A stretch of 64,000 bases of DNA from Actinacidiphila alni (GTDB taxonomy: Bacteria; Actinomycetota; Actinomycetes; Streptomycetales; Streptomycetaceae). Location: NCBI RefSeq assembly GCF_900112845.1, contig NZ_FONG01000019.1, positions 1 to 64,000 of the forward strand, given 5' to 3'. Numbering within the stretch: the stretch's first letter is position 1; each line of letters starts with the position of its first letter. Under the pieces are notes generated by a model. The model saw only the letters and a list, made by a program, of their open reading frames with translations. It did no database searches and was not told the DNA's origin. A program made the position numbers and the translations under genes. This document shows, piece by piece, positions 1 through 8,563 of the stretch.

Positions 1-115
1 CGTGTTACTCACCCGTTCGCCACTAATCCCCACCGAAGTGGTTCATCGTTCGACTTGCATGTGTTAAGCACGCCGCCAGCGTTCGTCCTGAGCCAGGATC
101 AAACTCTCCGTGAAT
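1..115 (-). rRNA. 16S ribosomal RNA, 5' end only
   Basis: Read on the minus strand, this is the start of a bacterial 16S rRNA. It contains the universal 8-27F primer site (AGAGTTTGATCCTGGCTCAG), followed by the actinobacterial sequence through the start of helix 6 and the GGGTGAGTAACACG block, which ends at the window edge. The rest of the gene lies outside the window. The mature 5' end should fall near 113-115, judging from the usual TTCACGGAGAG start of Streptomyces 16S. The gene points away from crr, so an rrn operon is divergent from the PTS operon. Confidence 0.97.
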
Positions 116-600
116 GCTTATTCGCATCACAGGAAGAGCGGCACCACGAGGAGGAATAATCCCCGGGTGCACAGCGTCCTCGCTGTTGTGTTACTTCAAA
201 GGAACCTCGTCCCGATACAAACGAGACGGGGTATCAACATATCTGGCGTTGACTTTTGGCACGCTGTTGAGTTCTCAAGGAACGGAAGCTTCCATCGGAA
301 CCGTTTCACCGGCCCCTCCGGGCTTTCCCTTCGCGTCTCCGACTCTAGCAGAAGCTTTTCCGTCGGAATTACCAACCCCGTTTCGAGCACACACGTTTCC
401 GCGGGTCTCGTCGAGGCGGTTGTGCCAACGTACTGGACTCCCCCGCCCGGAGCAAATCGACGGCGGCCGTTCCGGTCGCGGTGGCTGAGTGTGGTCGTAT
501 GACGGAGTGGATGACCGGGAACGATCACCTCGTGGTCGGATCCGCTCGGGCGGAATCCATACTTGACATGACTTAGGCTGCTCTCGCGGCTTCGCCGTCC
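116..600 (-). promoter_or_regulatory. rrn leader and promoter region
   Basis: This 530-base stretch without a protein gene is the upstream region of the 16S gene. On the minus strand, positions 280-259 read TTGAGAACTCAACAGCGTGC, which resembles the boxA-type antitermination/processing element in actinobacterial rRNA leaders. A candidate -10 (TAGAGT, minus strand, 347-342) has only a poor -35 (ATTCCG, 369-364). Streptomyces rrn operons usually have several tandem promoters, and I cannot assign each one. On the plus strand, TTGACA at 563-568 looks like a -35 facing crr but lacks a -10 at 16-18 bases. The leader assignment is firm; the exact promoters are not. Confidence 0.6.
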
Positions 601-649
601 GGTGACAGGCAGTGACGGCGTCTTGAGCTCCGCATACAGGAGGCTTCCC

Positions 650-1099
650 ATGACGACCGTTTCCTCTCCCCTGGCCGGACGGGCCATCGGACTCGCGGCT
701 GTGCCCGACCCGGTGTTCTCCGGGGCCATGGTGGGTCCCGGCACGGCCATCGACCCCGTACGCCGGCCGACCGTGGCGGTCTCGCCCGTCGACGGAGTCG
801 TCGTATCCCTGCACCCGCACGCGTTCGCCGTCGTGGACGACGAGGGGCACGGGGTGCTGACGCACCTGGGCATCGACACCGTTCAGCTCAATGGCGAGGG
901 GTTCGAACTGCTGGTGGCCAAGGGCGACACCGTGACCCGTGGTCAGGACGTCATCCGGTGGAACCCGGCGGCCGTCGAGGAGGCCGGGAAGTCGCCGGTG
1001 TGCCCGGTGGTGGCGCTGGAGGCGACCGCGGAGGCGCTCGGCGAGGTGGCGGAGAGCGGCGACATCGAGGCCGGCGGCACCCTCTTCACCTGGAAGTAG
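650..1099 (+). CDS. crr: PTS system glucose-type EIIA component (Crr)
   Basis: A 149-residue cytoplasmic phosphocarrier that takes phosphate from HPr and passes it to EIIB domains of sugar permeases; in Streptomyces it mainly serves the N-acetylglucosamine and fructose systems. The EIIA-Glc fold is clear: the N-terminal PLAG and SPVDG segments, the phosphorylated histidine in TH-LGIDT (His72), and the C-terminal D-I-x-A-G-G-T segment typical of the family. The ATG at 650 is preceded by AGGAGG at 638-643; in-frame upstream codons lack a ribosome site and are not used. ptsI follows after 89 bases, so the two are probably one operon. I found no DasR dre element upstream, although DasR control of this operon is known in Streptomyces. 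Confidence 0.95.
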   Translation: MTTVSSPLAGRAIGLAAVPDPVFSGAMVGPGTAIDPVRRPTVAVSPVDGVVVSLHPHAFAVVDDEGHGVLTHLGIDTVQLNGEGFELLVAKGDTVTRGQDVIRWNPAAVEEAGKSPVCPVVALEATAEALGEVAESGDIEAGGTLFTWK

Positions 1100-1188
1100 T
1101 CCCGCGCTCTGCCAGGAGTGAGGCCAGCGGGGGCACGAAACCAACGCGGCGGCGCCAATGCCCGCCGCATCGACCGGAGACGGGTGAG

Positions 1189-2859
1189 ATGGAGACAACG
1201 CTGCGAGGCGTCGGTGTCAGCCACGGTGTGGCGATCGGCGAGGTACGGCACATGGGCACCGCTGTTCTGGAGCCGCCTGCCAAGCAGATTCCGGCGGACG
1301 ACGCTCCGCGCGAGCAGGGGCGGGCCCGCCAGGCCGTGGAGGCGGTGGCCGCCGATCTGACCGCGCGCGGTCATCTCGCGGGTGGTGAGGCGCAGGCGGT
1401 GCTGGAGGCTCAGGCGCTGATGGCGCAGGACCCCGAGCTGCTGGCGGATGTCGAGCGCCGGATCGCCGTGGGCAGCACGGCCGAGCGCGCGGTGTACGAC
1501 GCCTTCGCCTCGTACCGGGCGCTGCTGGCGGGCGCGGGCGAGTATCTGGCCGGTCGGGTCGCGGACCTGGACGACGTGCGGAACCGCATCGTGGCGCGGC
1601 TGCTCGGGGTGCCGATGCCGGGCGTCCCGGACAGCGACGAGCCGTATGTGCTGATCGCGCGGGACCTGGCGCCCGCAGACACGGCGCTCCTCGACCCGAC
1701 CCTTGTGCTCGGCTTCGTGACCGAGGAGGGCGGGCCGACCAGTCACAGCGCGATTCTCGCGCGGGCGCTGGGTGTGCCGGCCGTGGTGGCGCTGCCCGGC
1801 GCGGGCGAGTTGGCCGAGGGCACGACCATCGCGGTCGACGGCAGCACCGGTGAGGTGTTCGTCGAGCCGAACGAGGAGAAGCGGACGGCGCTGACCGAGG
1901 CCGCCGCCGCGCGGAAGGCTGCGCTGGCCGCGTCGTCGGGTCCGGGTGCGACGTCGGACGGGCACAAGGTGCCGCTGCTGGCGAATGTCGGCGGGCCCGC
2001 CGATGTGCCGGCGGCCGTGGCGGCCGGTGCCGAGGGTGTCGGTCTGTTCCGTACCGAGTTCCTGTTCCTGGACGATTCCGCGAAGGCGCCGTCGGAGGAC
2101 AAGCAGGTCGAGGCGTACCGCCAGGTGCTGGAGGCGTTCCCCGAGGGGCGTGTGGTGGTCCGCGTGCTGGACGCGGGCGCCGACAAGCCGCTGGACTTCC
2201 TGACGCCCGCGGACGAGCCGAACCCGGCGCTGGGCGTGCGGGGGCTGCGGTCGCTGCTCGACCACCCGGAGGTGCTGCGGACGCAGCTGACCGCGCTGGC
2301 CAGGGCGTCGGAGGGGCTTCCGGTGTATCTGGAGGTCATGGCGCCGATGGTGGCGGACCGTCAGGACGCGAAGGCGTTCGCCGACGCGTGCCGCGAGGCG
2401 GGTCTGCGGGCCAAGTTCGGCGCCATGGTGGAGATCCCGTCGGCCGCTCTGCGGGCGCGGTCGATCCTCCAGGAAGTCGAATTCCTGTCGCTGGGCACCA
2501 ATGACCTGGCGCAGTACACCTTCGCGGCGGACCGGCAGGTCGGTGCGGTGTCGCGGTTGCAGGACCCTTGGCAGCCCGCGCTGCTCGACCTGGTGGCGGC
2601 GTCCGCGGACGCCGCGCGGGCCGAGGGCAAGAGCTGTGGTGTGTGCGGTGAGGCGGCGGCGGATCCGCTGCTCGCGTGTGTGCTGACCGGCCTCGGTGTC
2701 ACCAGCCTTTCCATGGGTGCGGCGTCGATTCCGTATGTGCGGGCGACGTTGGCGAAGTACACGCTGGCGCAGTGCGAGCGTGCGGCCGCCGCGGCGCGGG
2801 CGACCGACAGCGCCGACGAGGCCCGGCGGGCGGCGCAGGGCGTGCTGTCCGGCGAGTGA
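1189..2859 (+). CDS. ptsI: Phosphoenolpyruvate-protein phosphotransferase (Enzyme I)
   Basis: 556 residues, the usual length for actinobacterial Enzyme I. It autophosphorylates from PEP and passes the phosphate to HPr, the first step of all PTS sugar uptake. Visible landmarks are the N-terminal GVSHGVAIGEV start, the active-site loop GGPTSHSAIL with His186, the PEP-binding segment GVGLFRTEFLF, and the C-terminal signature around EFLSLGTNDLAQY, followed by the CGEAA motif near the active-site cysteine. GGAGA at 1176-1180 sits at the right distance from ATG 1189. It follows crr on the same strand and is followed by hairpins at 2866-2920. HPr (ptsH) is not nearby, as usual in Streptomyces. Confidence 0.96.
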   Translation: METTLRGVGVSHGVAIGEVRHMGTAVLEPPAKQIPADDAPREQGRARQAVEAVAADLTARGHLAGGEAQAVLEAQALMAQDPELLADVERRIAVGSTAERAVYDAFASYRALLAGAGEYLAGRVADLDDVRNRIVARLLGVPMPGVPDSDEPYVLIARDLAPADTALLDPTLVLGFVTEEGGPTSHSAILARALGVPAVVALPGAGELAEGTTIAVDGSTGEVFVEPNEEKRTALTEAAAARKAALAASSGPGATSDGHKVPLLANVGGPADVPAAVAAGAEGVGLFRTEFLFLDDSAKAPSEDKQVEAYRQVLEAFPEGRVVVRVLDAGADKPLDFLTPADEPNPALGVRGLRSLLDHPEVLRTQLTALARASEGLPVYLEVMAPMVADRQDAKAFADACREAGLRAKFGAMVEIPSAALRARSILQEVEFLSLGTNDLAQYTFAADRQVGAVSRLQDPWQPALLDLVAASADAARAEGKSCGVCGEAAADPLLACVLTGLGVTSLSMGAASIPYVRATLAKYTLAQCERAAAAARATDSADEARRAAQGVLSGE

Positions 2860-2865
2860 GGCGGT

Positions 2866-2920
2866 CCGGCCGGTGGCCGGGAAGGGGCGCTCCATCCGTG
2901 TGCGGTTGGGGCGCCCTTCG
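2866..2920 (+). terminator. Tandem hairpins after ptsI
   Basis: Directly after the ptsI stop codon, CCGGCC (2866-2871) and GGCCGG (2875-2880) form a perfect six-pair stem with a three-base loop. A second inverted repeat follows: AAGGGGCGC at 2882-2890 against GCGCCCTT at 2911-2918, with one bulged G. There is no U tract, which is normal for Streptomyces terminators. The element may also block read-through from the converging gene that ends at 3029. Confidence 0.55.
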
Positions 2921-3028
2921 CGTTCCCGGCCCGGGCGGAGCGCCCGTGATGCCCTGGCGTCCCGGTGTCCTCATGTCCCGGCATCCCGGTCTCCCGGCAG
3001 CCAGGGGTCGTTGGTCTCCTCCGTGTGC

Positions 3029-3988
3029 TCAGCCGGTGTGGTCGATGCGGGGTGGCGGGAGCGGGAGTCCCGCCTGGTAGACGACTCCGGGCTCGGGCGG
3101 CACGGGGTCTCCGGTGGCCGCATCGGTGCAGTAGGCGTTGAAGACCTCCGCCTCGGTGAGCGGGTGGAGGGTGCCGTCGTGCAGGGACCAGCCGCGGACC
3201 ACGTCGGGCCGTTCGTCGGTGTGGGTGGTGCGCAGGACGACACCGCCGGCGCGGCCGGTGGCGGTGCTCGCGGCCATGACCGTACAGAGCACGAGCGCGT
3301 CGTTCTCCGCGAGGTGGACCATGCCGTCGGTGTCGGCCTCGACATGGACGGCGGCCAGCAGCGGGCCGTCGTCGGAGGGGAGGCTGCACACGATGTGATG
3401 GCGGCCGGGGCCGACCGTCTCGACGAGCCGCAGCAGTGTGTCGGAGGCGCGGTCGAAGGTGCAGTGGGCGACGTCCTGCCCGCAGTCGGGGCAGGTGCCG
3501 GCGCGGGTGAGGGCGTCGGTGGCACTCTCCCACGTGGCGCGCCGGTCGGCTTCGTGTGCGAGTTGGGCGCGCAGCAGGGAGACGGGTTGCCGGGTGTAGG
3601 TGACGGCGGGACCCGCCGCGGTGGCTTCCGCGGTGTACCGGGTGCGGGTGGTGGCGCTGTCCGGTGGCTGCCGGGTCGTCGTGCAGTAGGCGGCATAGCC
3701 GTCGGGGTCGAAGAGGGTGACGGCCACGTGGCTGCCCTGGGCGTGCAGATGGCGGAGGAAGGCGTCCACAGCGTGCAGATACCGTGGGTAGTCGTCGAAG
3801 GCGAAGGTCTGATACTCCGTCATGGCGGCGAAGTCGGCCTCGTCGAGGAGCAGGGCCACGACGGTGGCGGCCTCGCGGCGCAGCGCCCGGCGGTGGGCGG
3901 CGCTGTGACGTGGCCGGACAGTGGACCGGGCGGTGGACCGGCGGCGGTCGGTACGGCGGGCGGCGGTGCGGTTCGTGGTGCTGGACAT
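3029..3988 (-). CDS. Unknown conserved-looking protein
   Basis: 319 residues with no signal peptide or membrane segment. I do not recognise the family. The N-terminus is Arg/Thr-rich and followed by a mixed alpha/beta-looking body. A Cys-Pro-Asp-Cys pair followed by a nearby His and Cys (in TCPDCGQDVAHC, about residue 160) suggests a small metal-binding knuckle. The ATG at 3988 is chosen because GAGGGGGAAGC lies just upstream; an upstream in-frame start at 4039 would run into the MFS gene. It lies 40 bases downstream of the MFS gene on the same strand and may be its operon partner. From memory, the order rrn-crr-ptsI-unknown-MFS-GntR also occurs in S. coelicolor, which suggests core chromosome. 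Confidence 0.75.
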   Translation of the reverse strand: MSSTTNRTAARRTDRRRSTARSTVRPRHSAAHRRALRREAATVVALLLDEADFAAMTEYQTFAFDDYPRYLHAVDAFLRHLHAQGSHVAVTLFDPDGYAAYCTTTRQPPDSATTRTRYTAEATAAGPAVTYTRQPVSLLRAQLAHEADRRATWESATDALTRAGTCPDCGQDVAHCTFDRASDTLLRLVETVGPGRHHIVCSLPSDDGPLLAAVHVEADTDGMVHLAENDALVLCTVMAASTATGRAGGVVLRTTHTDERPDVVRGWSLHDGTLHPLTEAEVFNAYCTDAATGDPVPPEPGVVYQAGLPLPPPRIDHTG

Positions 3989-4028
3989 GCTTCCCCCTCG
4001 GACGTGGCAACGGGGATCCCGACGATCC

Positions 4029-5369
4029 CTAGTGCTCACTCACCGTAATCGGAGGCACTGACAATGACGGCTCCGTGCCGGCGTCGGCGGTGCCTGCATC
4101 GCCAGCCGTCCGCCCGGTCGGCCGCTCCAGCCCGCCCAGCCGGCGCAGCACGAGGCGGCGCTGGAGCAAGGCCGCGGCGGCGAGGACGGCGCCGAGTGCG
4201 ATCCAGCCGGCCGGTCCGGTGGCGATGACGACGGAGGTCATGAGGAGCGGTCCGATGCAGCGGGAGGTGGACTGGGCGAGGCCGTGCACACCGACGTAGG
4301 CGCCCTGCGCGTCGTCGGGAGCGAGGGCGACGGACAGTTCCCAGGAGACGGCCGACTGGATCATCTCGACGACGGTGAAGGCGACGGCGGCGGCGAGGAC
4401 GGCCGCGGTCGCGGTCCAGCGGGTGTGGACGACGGCCGTCGCGGTGGCGGCGCCGGAGAGCAGGAACCACACGGCGACCCGGCGCAGCGAGTCGGCGGCG
4501 ACGCGCGGGCTTCTGCCGTACCGCGAGAGCCTGACCTGGAAGGCGACCACGATGACGGTGTTGACTACGAAGATCGCGGCGGCCAGGCCGTGCGGCGCGT
4601 CGGTGCGGGTGATGATCCACAGCGGCATGCCGACGCTCAGCGCGCAGCCGTAGAGGAACATCGCGGAGTCGAGGGCGGCATAGGCGAGATAGCCGCGGTC
4701 CCGCCACGGGTTGGCGACCGGTGGGACGTGGCCGGGTACGGGCGGCGCGGCGGCGAGGTGTCCGGTGACCGTTCTGCTCGCCGACGGCGGTTCCGCGCAG
4801 CGGGCGACGAGCGCGGCGACGAGGACGAAGGACAGGGCGTCGCCGAGGAGCAGGGCGCGGTAGACCGTGCTGGTGCCGATGGCGAGCGCGGCGGAGGCGC
4901 CGAGGCCGCCGATGGTGTAGCCGACGTTGACGACCGTGCGCTGTACGGCCTGGTAGCGGGCGCGTTCGGGTCCGGCGACGCGGGCGGCGAAGAGCTTGGT
5001 GAGGACGGACGCGGCGCGTTCGCCGAAGCTGCCGAGGGCGACCAGCGGCAGGAGTTGCCAGAATCCGTGGGCGAGGAGCAGCAGCAGGCTGGACGCGCCG
5101 CGCAGGAGCTGGACAGCGAAGAGCACGCGGGTCAGCGGGAGGCGGTCGGCCAGGCGTCCCGCGACGGGTGCGCCCGCGATGCCCGCGGCGCCGCCGAGGC
5201 CGAGCAGGAGTCCGGCCTGCGCGGTACCGAGGCCGCCGATGACAACGAAGTAGAGGGCGGTGACGGCGACCCACAGCCCGGAACCGGTCTTGTCGATCAG
5301 ATTGATCCACAGCATCCGCCGGCCGTCCGGGCCGCCCGGTATCGGCGGCAGCTGTATCGGTATCCGCAT
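4029..5369 (-). CDS. Major facilitator superfamily transporter
   Basis: 446 residues with about twelve hydrophobic segments, so an inner-membrane permease. The loop after helix 2 carries the MFS-type GRLADRLPLTR motif (equivalent to GxLaDrxGrkr). Substrate is not readable from sequence; drug or metabolite export is typical of family members controlled by a neighbouring regulator. The ATG at 5369 is preceded by GAGGGGGAGC at a suitable distance; longer in-frame starts would run through the promoter region. It is divergent from the MocR-type regulator, with palindromes and candidate promoters between them, so the regulator probably controls this gene. Confidence 0.85.
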   Translation of the reverse strand: MRIPIQLPPIPGGPDGRRMLWINLIDKTGSGLWVAVTALYFVVIGGLGTAQAGLLLGLGGAAGIAGAPVAGRLADRLPLTRVLFAVQLLRGASSLLLLLAHGFWQLLPLVALGSFGERAASVLTKLFAARVAGPERARYQAVQRTVVNVGYTIGGLGASAALAIGTSTVYRALLLGDALSFVLVAALVARCAEPPSASRTVTGHLAAAPPVPGHVPPVANPWRDRGYLAYAALDSAMFLYGCALSVGMPLWIITRTDAPHGLAAAIFVVNTVIVVAFQVRLSRYGRSPRVAADSLRRVAVWFLLSGAATATAVVHTRWTATAAVLAAAVAFTVVEMIQSAVSWELSVALAPDDAQGAYVGVHGLAQSTSRCIGPLLMTSVVIATGPAGWIALGAVLAAAALLQRRLVLRRLGGLERPTGRTAGDAGTADAGTEPSLSVPPITVSEH

Positions 5370-5423
5370 CGCGTCGGCTCCCCCTCGTTCCCGAACGGCC
5401 GTCCGCGTTCCGTGCTCCGCGAC

Positions 5424-5475
5424 TTGCCGTTCGCCTTTGTATTGATACATAATGTGTTCTGTGGTGACACAATAT
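5424..5475 (+). promoter_or_regulatory. Divergent MFS/mocR promoter with palindromic operator
   Basis: TTGCCG (5424-5429) and CATAAT (5448-5453), spaced 18, make a promoter whose start point would fall at the GTG at 5461, giving a leaderless mRNA for the regulator. The imperfect dyad TGTAT-TG-ATACA (5438-5449) overlaps this -10, and a second dyad, TGTG-GTGA-CACA, covers the first codons (about 5459-5470). On the opposite strand, ATTGTG and TATGTA about 16 bases apart could drive the MFS gene. Overlap of the dyads with both promoters suggests the regulator acts here. The promoter elements are visible; binding is inferred. Confidence 0.6.
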
Positions 5476-6798
5476 GCGATCAGCGGGACGACGGCCAGGG
5501 AGATTGCCGCGTCGGCCGAACGGGCGGTCTCCGACGGCGGGTTGCGGCCGGGGGACGCGCTGCCGCCGGTACGGACGCTCGCCGGGACGCTCGGGGTGAG
5601 CCCGGGAACGGTGGCGACCGCGTACAAGGAGCTGCGGCGGCGCGGGATCGTGGTGACGCGGGGGCGGGGCGGCACGGTGGTCGCGCCGGCTCCCGCGGTG
5701 AGTACGGCGGCCTCACGGCGACCGCCCCGGGTGCCCGAGGGGCTGCGGGATCTGGCGGGCGGTCATCCCGATCCGGCCTTCCTGCCGGATCTGGTGCCGC
5801 CGGGACGGCTGTCGCCGGGTGCCCGCTCGCACCGCGCCTCGCCACGGCTGCCGGAATTGGAGGAGTTGGCGCGGGCCTGGTTCCGCAGGGACGGTGTGCC
5901 GGACGCGCATGTGACCTTCGCGCACGGCGCGCTGGACTGTGTGTCGCGGCTGCTGTCGGTGGAGCTGCGGCCGGGGGACGCGGTGGCGGTGGAGGATCCC
6001 GGTTTCCATCATCTGCTCGACCTCGTACCGGCGTTGGGACTGCGGACGGTGGCGGTCGCGGTGGACGACGAGGGCGTACGGCCCGACGCGCTGCGGTCGG
6101 CGCTGCGGGCCGGTGCACGGGCGGTCGTACTGTGTCCGCGGGCGCAGAATCCGTACGGGTCGCGGGTGTCGGCGGCGCGCCGGGAGGAATTGCTGGCGGT
6201 GCTCGCCGGGGCGCCGGAGGTGCTGGTGGTCGAGGACGACCACAGCGCCGACACCGCGGGCGGCCCGCTGCGTTCGCTGACCACCGCGGGCGCGGCCGGG
6301 CCGGCGCGGTGGGCGCAGATCCGTACGGTCTCCAAGCACTTGGGCACCGATCTGCGGTGGACGGCGATGGCGTGCGACGCGACGACGCTCGCCCGGCACG
6401 ACGGCCGGATGCTGCTGACGTCGGGGTGGGTGAGCCATGTGCTCCAGGAGACGGTGGCCCGGCTGATGACCGACCCGGCGACGACGGCGCTGGTGGCGGC
6501 GGCGGGGACGGCGTACACCGAGCGGCGCGAGGCGGCGCTTGCCGCGCTCGCCGGGCACGGCATCGCGGCGGCCGGGGTGAGCGGGATGAACGTCTGGGTG
6601 CCGGTGCGGGACGAGGCCGCGGTCGTCAACGGGCTGCGGTCGCACGGCTGGTGGGTCGCGGGCGGTGCGCGCTTCCGGATCGCCACCGGTCCCGGCGTAC
6701 GGATCACGGTCGCGGACCTCGCGGTGACGGAGGCCACCGCGCTCGCCGCCGATTTCGCGGAGGTCCTCTCCGAGAGCTCGAGCACCTACGGAGGTTGA
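5461..6798 (+). CDS. MocR-type regulator (GntR wHTH plus aminotransferase-like domain)
   Basis: 445 residues. An N-terminal GntR winged helix (about 1-70, with LPPVRTLAGTLGVSPGTVATAYKELRRRGIV) is followed by a fold-type I aminotransferase-like domain. The domain keeps the SKHLGTDLRW segment around the PLP lysine and the CPRAQNPYG segment. Such proteins bind PLP or an aldimine as effector. Start choice: ATG 5452 has no ribosome site, whereas GTG 5461 lies exactly where transcription from the CATAAT box should begin, so a leaderless start is favoured; both are in frame. The divergent MFS gene is the likely target, with autoregulation through the overlapping palindromes. Confidence 0.88.
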   Translation: MVTQYAISGTTAREIAASAERAVSDGGLRPGDALPPVRTLAGTLGVSPGTVATAYKELRRRGIVVTRGRGGTVVAPAPAVSTAASRRPPRVPEGLRDLAGGHPDPAFLPDLVPPGRLSPGARSHRASPRLPELEELARAWFRRDGVPDAHVTFAHGALDCVSRLLSVELRPGDAVAVEDPGFHHLLDLVPALGLRTVAVAVDDEGVRPDALRSALRAGARAVVLCPRAQNPYGSRVSAARREELLAVLAGAPEVLVVEDDHSADTAGGPLRSLTTAGAAGPARWAQIRTVSKHLGTDLRWTAMACDATTLARHDGRMLLTSGWVSHVLQETVARLMTDPATTALVAAAGTAYTERREAALAALAGHGIAAAGVSGMNVWVPVRDEAAVVNGLRSHGWWVAGGARFRIATGPGVRITVADLAVTEATALAADFAEVLSESSSTYGG

Positions 6799-6841
6799 AA
6801 GCCTCGATCTTCGGCCATCTCCCGCTGTGCCAAACGATGTT

Positions 6842-6854
6842 GATGGTGCATCAG
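6842..6854. repeat. Short inverted repeat upstream of the chitinase promoter
   Basis: TGATG-GTG-CATCA is a perfect dyad with five-base arms, 20 bases upstream of the chitinase -35. It could be a regulator half-site pair or chance. No other copy was noticed in the window. Confidence 0.3.
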
Positions 6855-6873
6855 CGATACGTGCGGGCCCTAT

Positions 6874-6903
6874 TGACGCGTGTGCCGCCGGTCAAGTATC
6901 CAG
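6874..6903 (+). promoter_or_regulatory. Chitinase promoter
   Basis: TTGACG (6874-6879), an 18-base spacer and TATCCA (6898-6903) form a good housekeeping-type promoter. Transcription would start near 6910, giving a leader of about 33 bases that contains the dre-like operator and the AGGGAG ribosome site. Confidence 0.65.
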
Positions 6904-6915
6904 ATCTCGGTCGAC

Positions 6916-6931
6916 ATTGGTACAGACCAAA
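6916..6931. promoter_or_regulatory. DasR-responsive element (dre-like) at the chitinase gene
   Basis: ATTGGTACAGACCAAA is close to a perfect palindrome, and its core TGGTACAGACCA matches the DasR consensus TGGTCTAGACCA at 10 of 12 positions. It lies just downstream of the inferred transcription start, where a bound GntR-family repressor would block the chitinase. DasR control of chitinases by amino-sugar phosphates is established in Streptomyces; binding here is inferred. Confidence 0.7.
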
Positions 6932-6942
6932 GGGAGTCCGGC

Positions 6943-8532
6943 ATGCGAAGATCCCTCACTCTCCTCCTCGCGCTCTTCGGCACACTCGTGCTGTTCTTCG
7001 TTCCTCCCGCGACGGCGGCCGGCGGTATCGGCGCCGCCTTCGTCAAGACCTCGGACTGGGGCAGCGGCTACCAGGGCCAGTACACGATCACCAACGGCAG
7101 CGGCGCCACGATCAGTTCGTGGAAGGTCGAATTCGACCTGGCCTCCGGCAGCAGCGTCGGCAGCTACTGGGACACGCTGATGACGCAGTCCGCCGGCTCC
7201 GGCGGCACGCACTACACCTTCACCAACCGGGACTACAACGGGACGCTCGCCCCCGGCGCCTCCGCCGTCTTCGGCTGGGTCGGCAGCGGCAGCGCGGTCC
7301 CCGCCAACTGCAAGCTGAACGGCGCCTCGTGCGACGCGGGCGGCGGCGGGGGAGCCGACACCACTCCCCCGTCGGTGCCCGGCGGCGTGACCGTCGGCTC
7401 GCCCACCAGCTCCTCGCTGACCGTCCACTGGACCGCCTCGACCGACAACTCCGGTTCCGTGGCGGGCTACGAGGTCTCCGTCGGCGGCGGCGCACCGGTC
7501 GCCGTGACCGGCACCTCGTACACCGCGACCGGTCTGGCGGCGTCCACCGCCTACTCCTTCCGGGTCCGCGCCAAGGACGCGGCCGGCAACACCTCGGCGT
7601 ACAGCGCCGCCGTCAGCGGCACCACCAGCAGCGGGGGCGGCGGGAATCCGAACCCGGGCACCATCCGCACCGCGCCCTACGTCGACATGGGCGCCTGGCC
7701 GACGCCCAGCCTCACCGCGATGTCCCAGGCGAGCGGGTTGAAGAGCTTCACCCTGGCGTTCGTCACCTCGGCGGGCTGCAAGGCGTCGTGGTTCAACGCC
7801 TACGACCCGCGCCAGGCGTGGGCCAAGGACCAGATCGACGCGATCAGGGCGGCCGGCGGGGACGTGAAGGTCTCCTTCGGCGGCGCCAGCGGCATCGAAC
7901 TGGCCCAGGCGTGCGGCTCCGCGAGCGCGCTGGCCGCCGAGTACGGCGCGGTGGTCGACGCGTACAACCTGTCCTACGTCGACTTCGACATCGAGGGCTC
8001 GGCGGTCGCGGAGCCCGCGTCCATCGCCCTGCGCTCGCAGGCCCTGGCGCTGCTCCAGCAGTCGCACCCGGGACTGCGGATCTCGCTGACACTGCCCGTG
8101 CTGCCCACCGGCCTCGACGCCAACGGGCTGAACGTGCTCAACGCCGCGAAGAACGCGGGCGTCAACCTCGACCTGGTCAACGCCATGGCCATGGACTACT
8201 ACCAGAACGTCGACTACGGCGACGCGGCCGTGCAGGCGGCGAACAGCCTGTTCTCGCAGCTGAAGTCCGCCTACCCGGGCAAGTCCGACGCGCAGCTGTG
8301 GGCGATGGTCGGCATCACGCCGATGCTCGGCCAGAACGACGACGGGCATGTCTACAACCAGGACGACGCCCGGCAGCTCGTCACCTTCGCCAAGGGCAAG
8401 CACCTGGGCATGCTCTCCTTCTGGGAGGAGGGCCGGGACGCCAACGCCTGCACCGGCGCCCTCTACAAGTGCACCAACATCTCCCAGGCGCCCTATGAAT
8501 TCTCCAAGATCTTCGCCAGCTACACCGGCTGA
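6943..8532 (+). CDS. Secreted GH18 chitinase with CBM2 and fibronectin III domains
   Basis: 529 residues. A Sec signal peptide (about 1-26, ending PPATAA) is followed by a CBM2-type carbohydrate-binding domain (about 28-128), a Gly linker, a fibronectin III domain (about 138-222), another Gly/Asn linker and a GH18 catalytic domain (about 238-529). The catalytic motif reads YVDFDIEG, with Asp347, Asp349 and acid Glu351. It hydrolyses chitin outside the cell, probably feeding N-acetylglucosamine uptake through the PTS. AGGGAG at 6931-6936 fixes ATG 6943. It stands alone with its own promoter and dre-like site. The domain order resembles Streptomyces family 18 chitinases of the ChiC/ChiD group; I cannot assign the exact orthologue. 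Confidence 0.93.
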   Translation: MRRSLTLLLALFGTLVLFFVPPATAAGGIGAAFVKTSDWGSGYQGQYTITNGSGATISSWKVEFDLASGSSVGSYWDTLMTQSAGSGGTHYTFTNRDYNGTLAPGASAVFGWVGSGSAVPANCKLNGASCDAGGGGGADTTPPSVPGGVTVGSPTSSSLTVHWTASTDNSGSVAGYEVSVGGGAPVAVTGTSYTATGLAASTAYSFRVRAKDAAGNTSAYSAAVSGTTSSGGGGNPNPGTIRTAPYVDMGAWPTPSLTAMSQASGLKSFTLAFVTSAGCKASWFNAYDPRQAWAKDQIDAIRAAGGDVKVSFGGASGIELAQACGSASALAAEYGAVVDAYNLSYVDFDIEGSAVAEPASIALRSQALALLQQSHPGLRISLTLPVLPTGLDANGLNVLNAAKNAGVNLDLVNAMAMDYYQNVDYGDAAVQAANSLFSQLKSAYPGKSDAQLWAMVGITPMLGQNDDGHVYNQDDARQLVTFAKGKHLGMLSFWEEGRDANACTGALYKCTNISQAPYEFSKIFASYTG

Positions 8533-8563
8533 CGGCCCGTCGGGGAATTCCTGAACCGGCCTT

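Noticed and set aside
563..568. TTGACA as a crr promoter -35
   Set aside because: No acceptable -10 occurs 16-18 bases downstream; kept only as a note in the leader entry.
600..650. DasR dre site upstream of crr
   Set aside because: No TGGTCTAGACCA-like sequence is present, although DasR controls crr-ptsI in other Streptomyces.
4284..8498. 1404-codon plus-strand open frame across the MFS, MocR and chitinase genes
   Set aside because: It runs antisense to the MFS gene and out of frame with MocR and chitinase; no ribosome site or domain.
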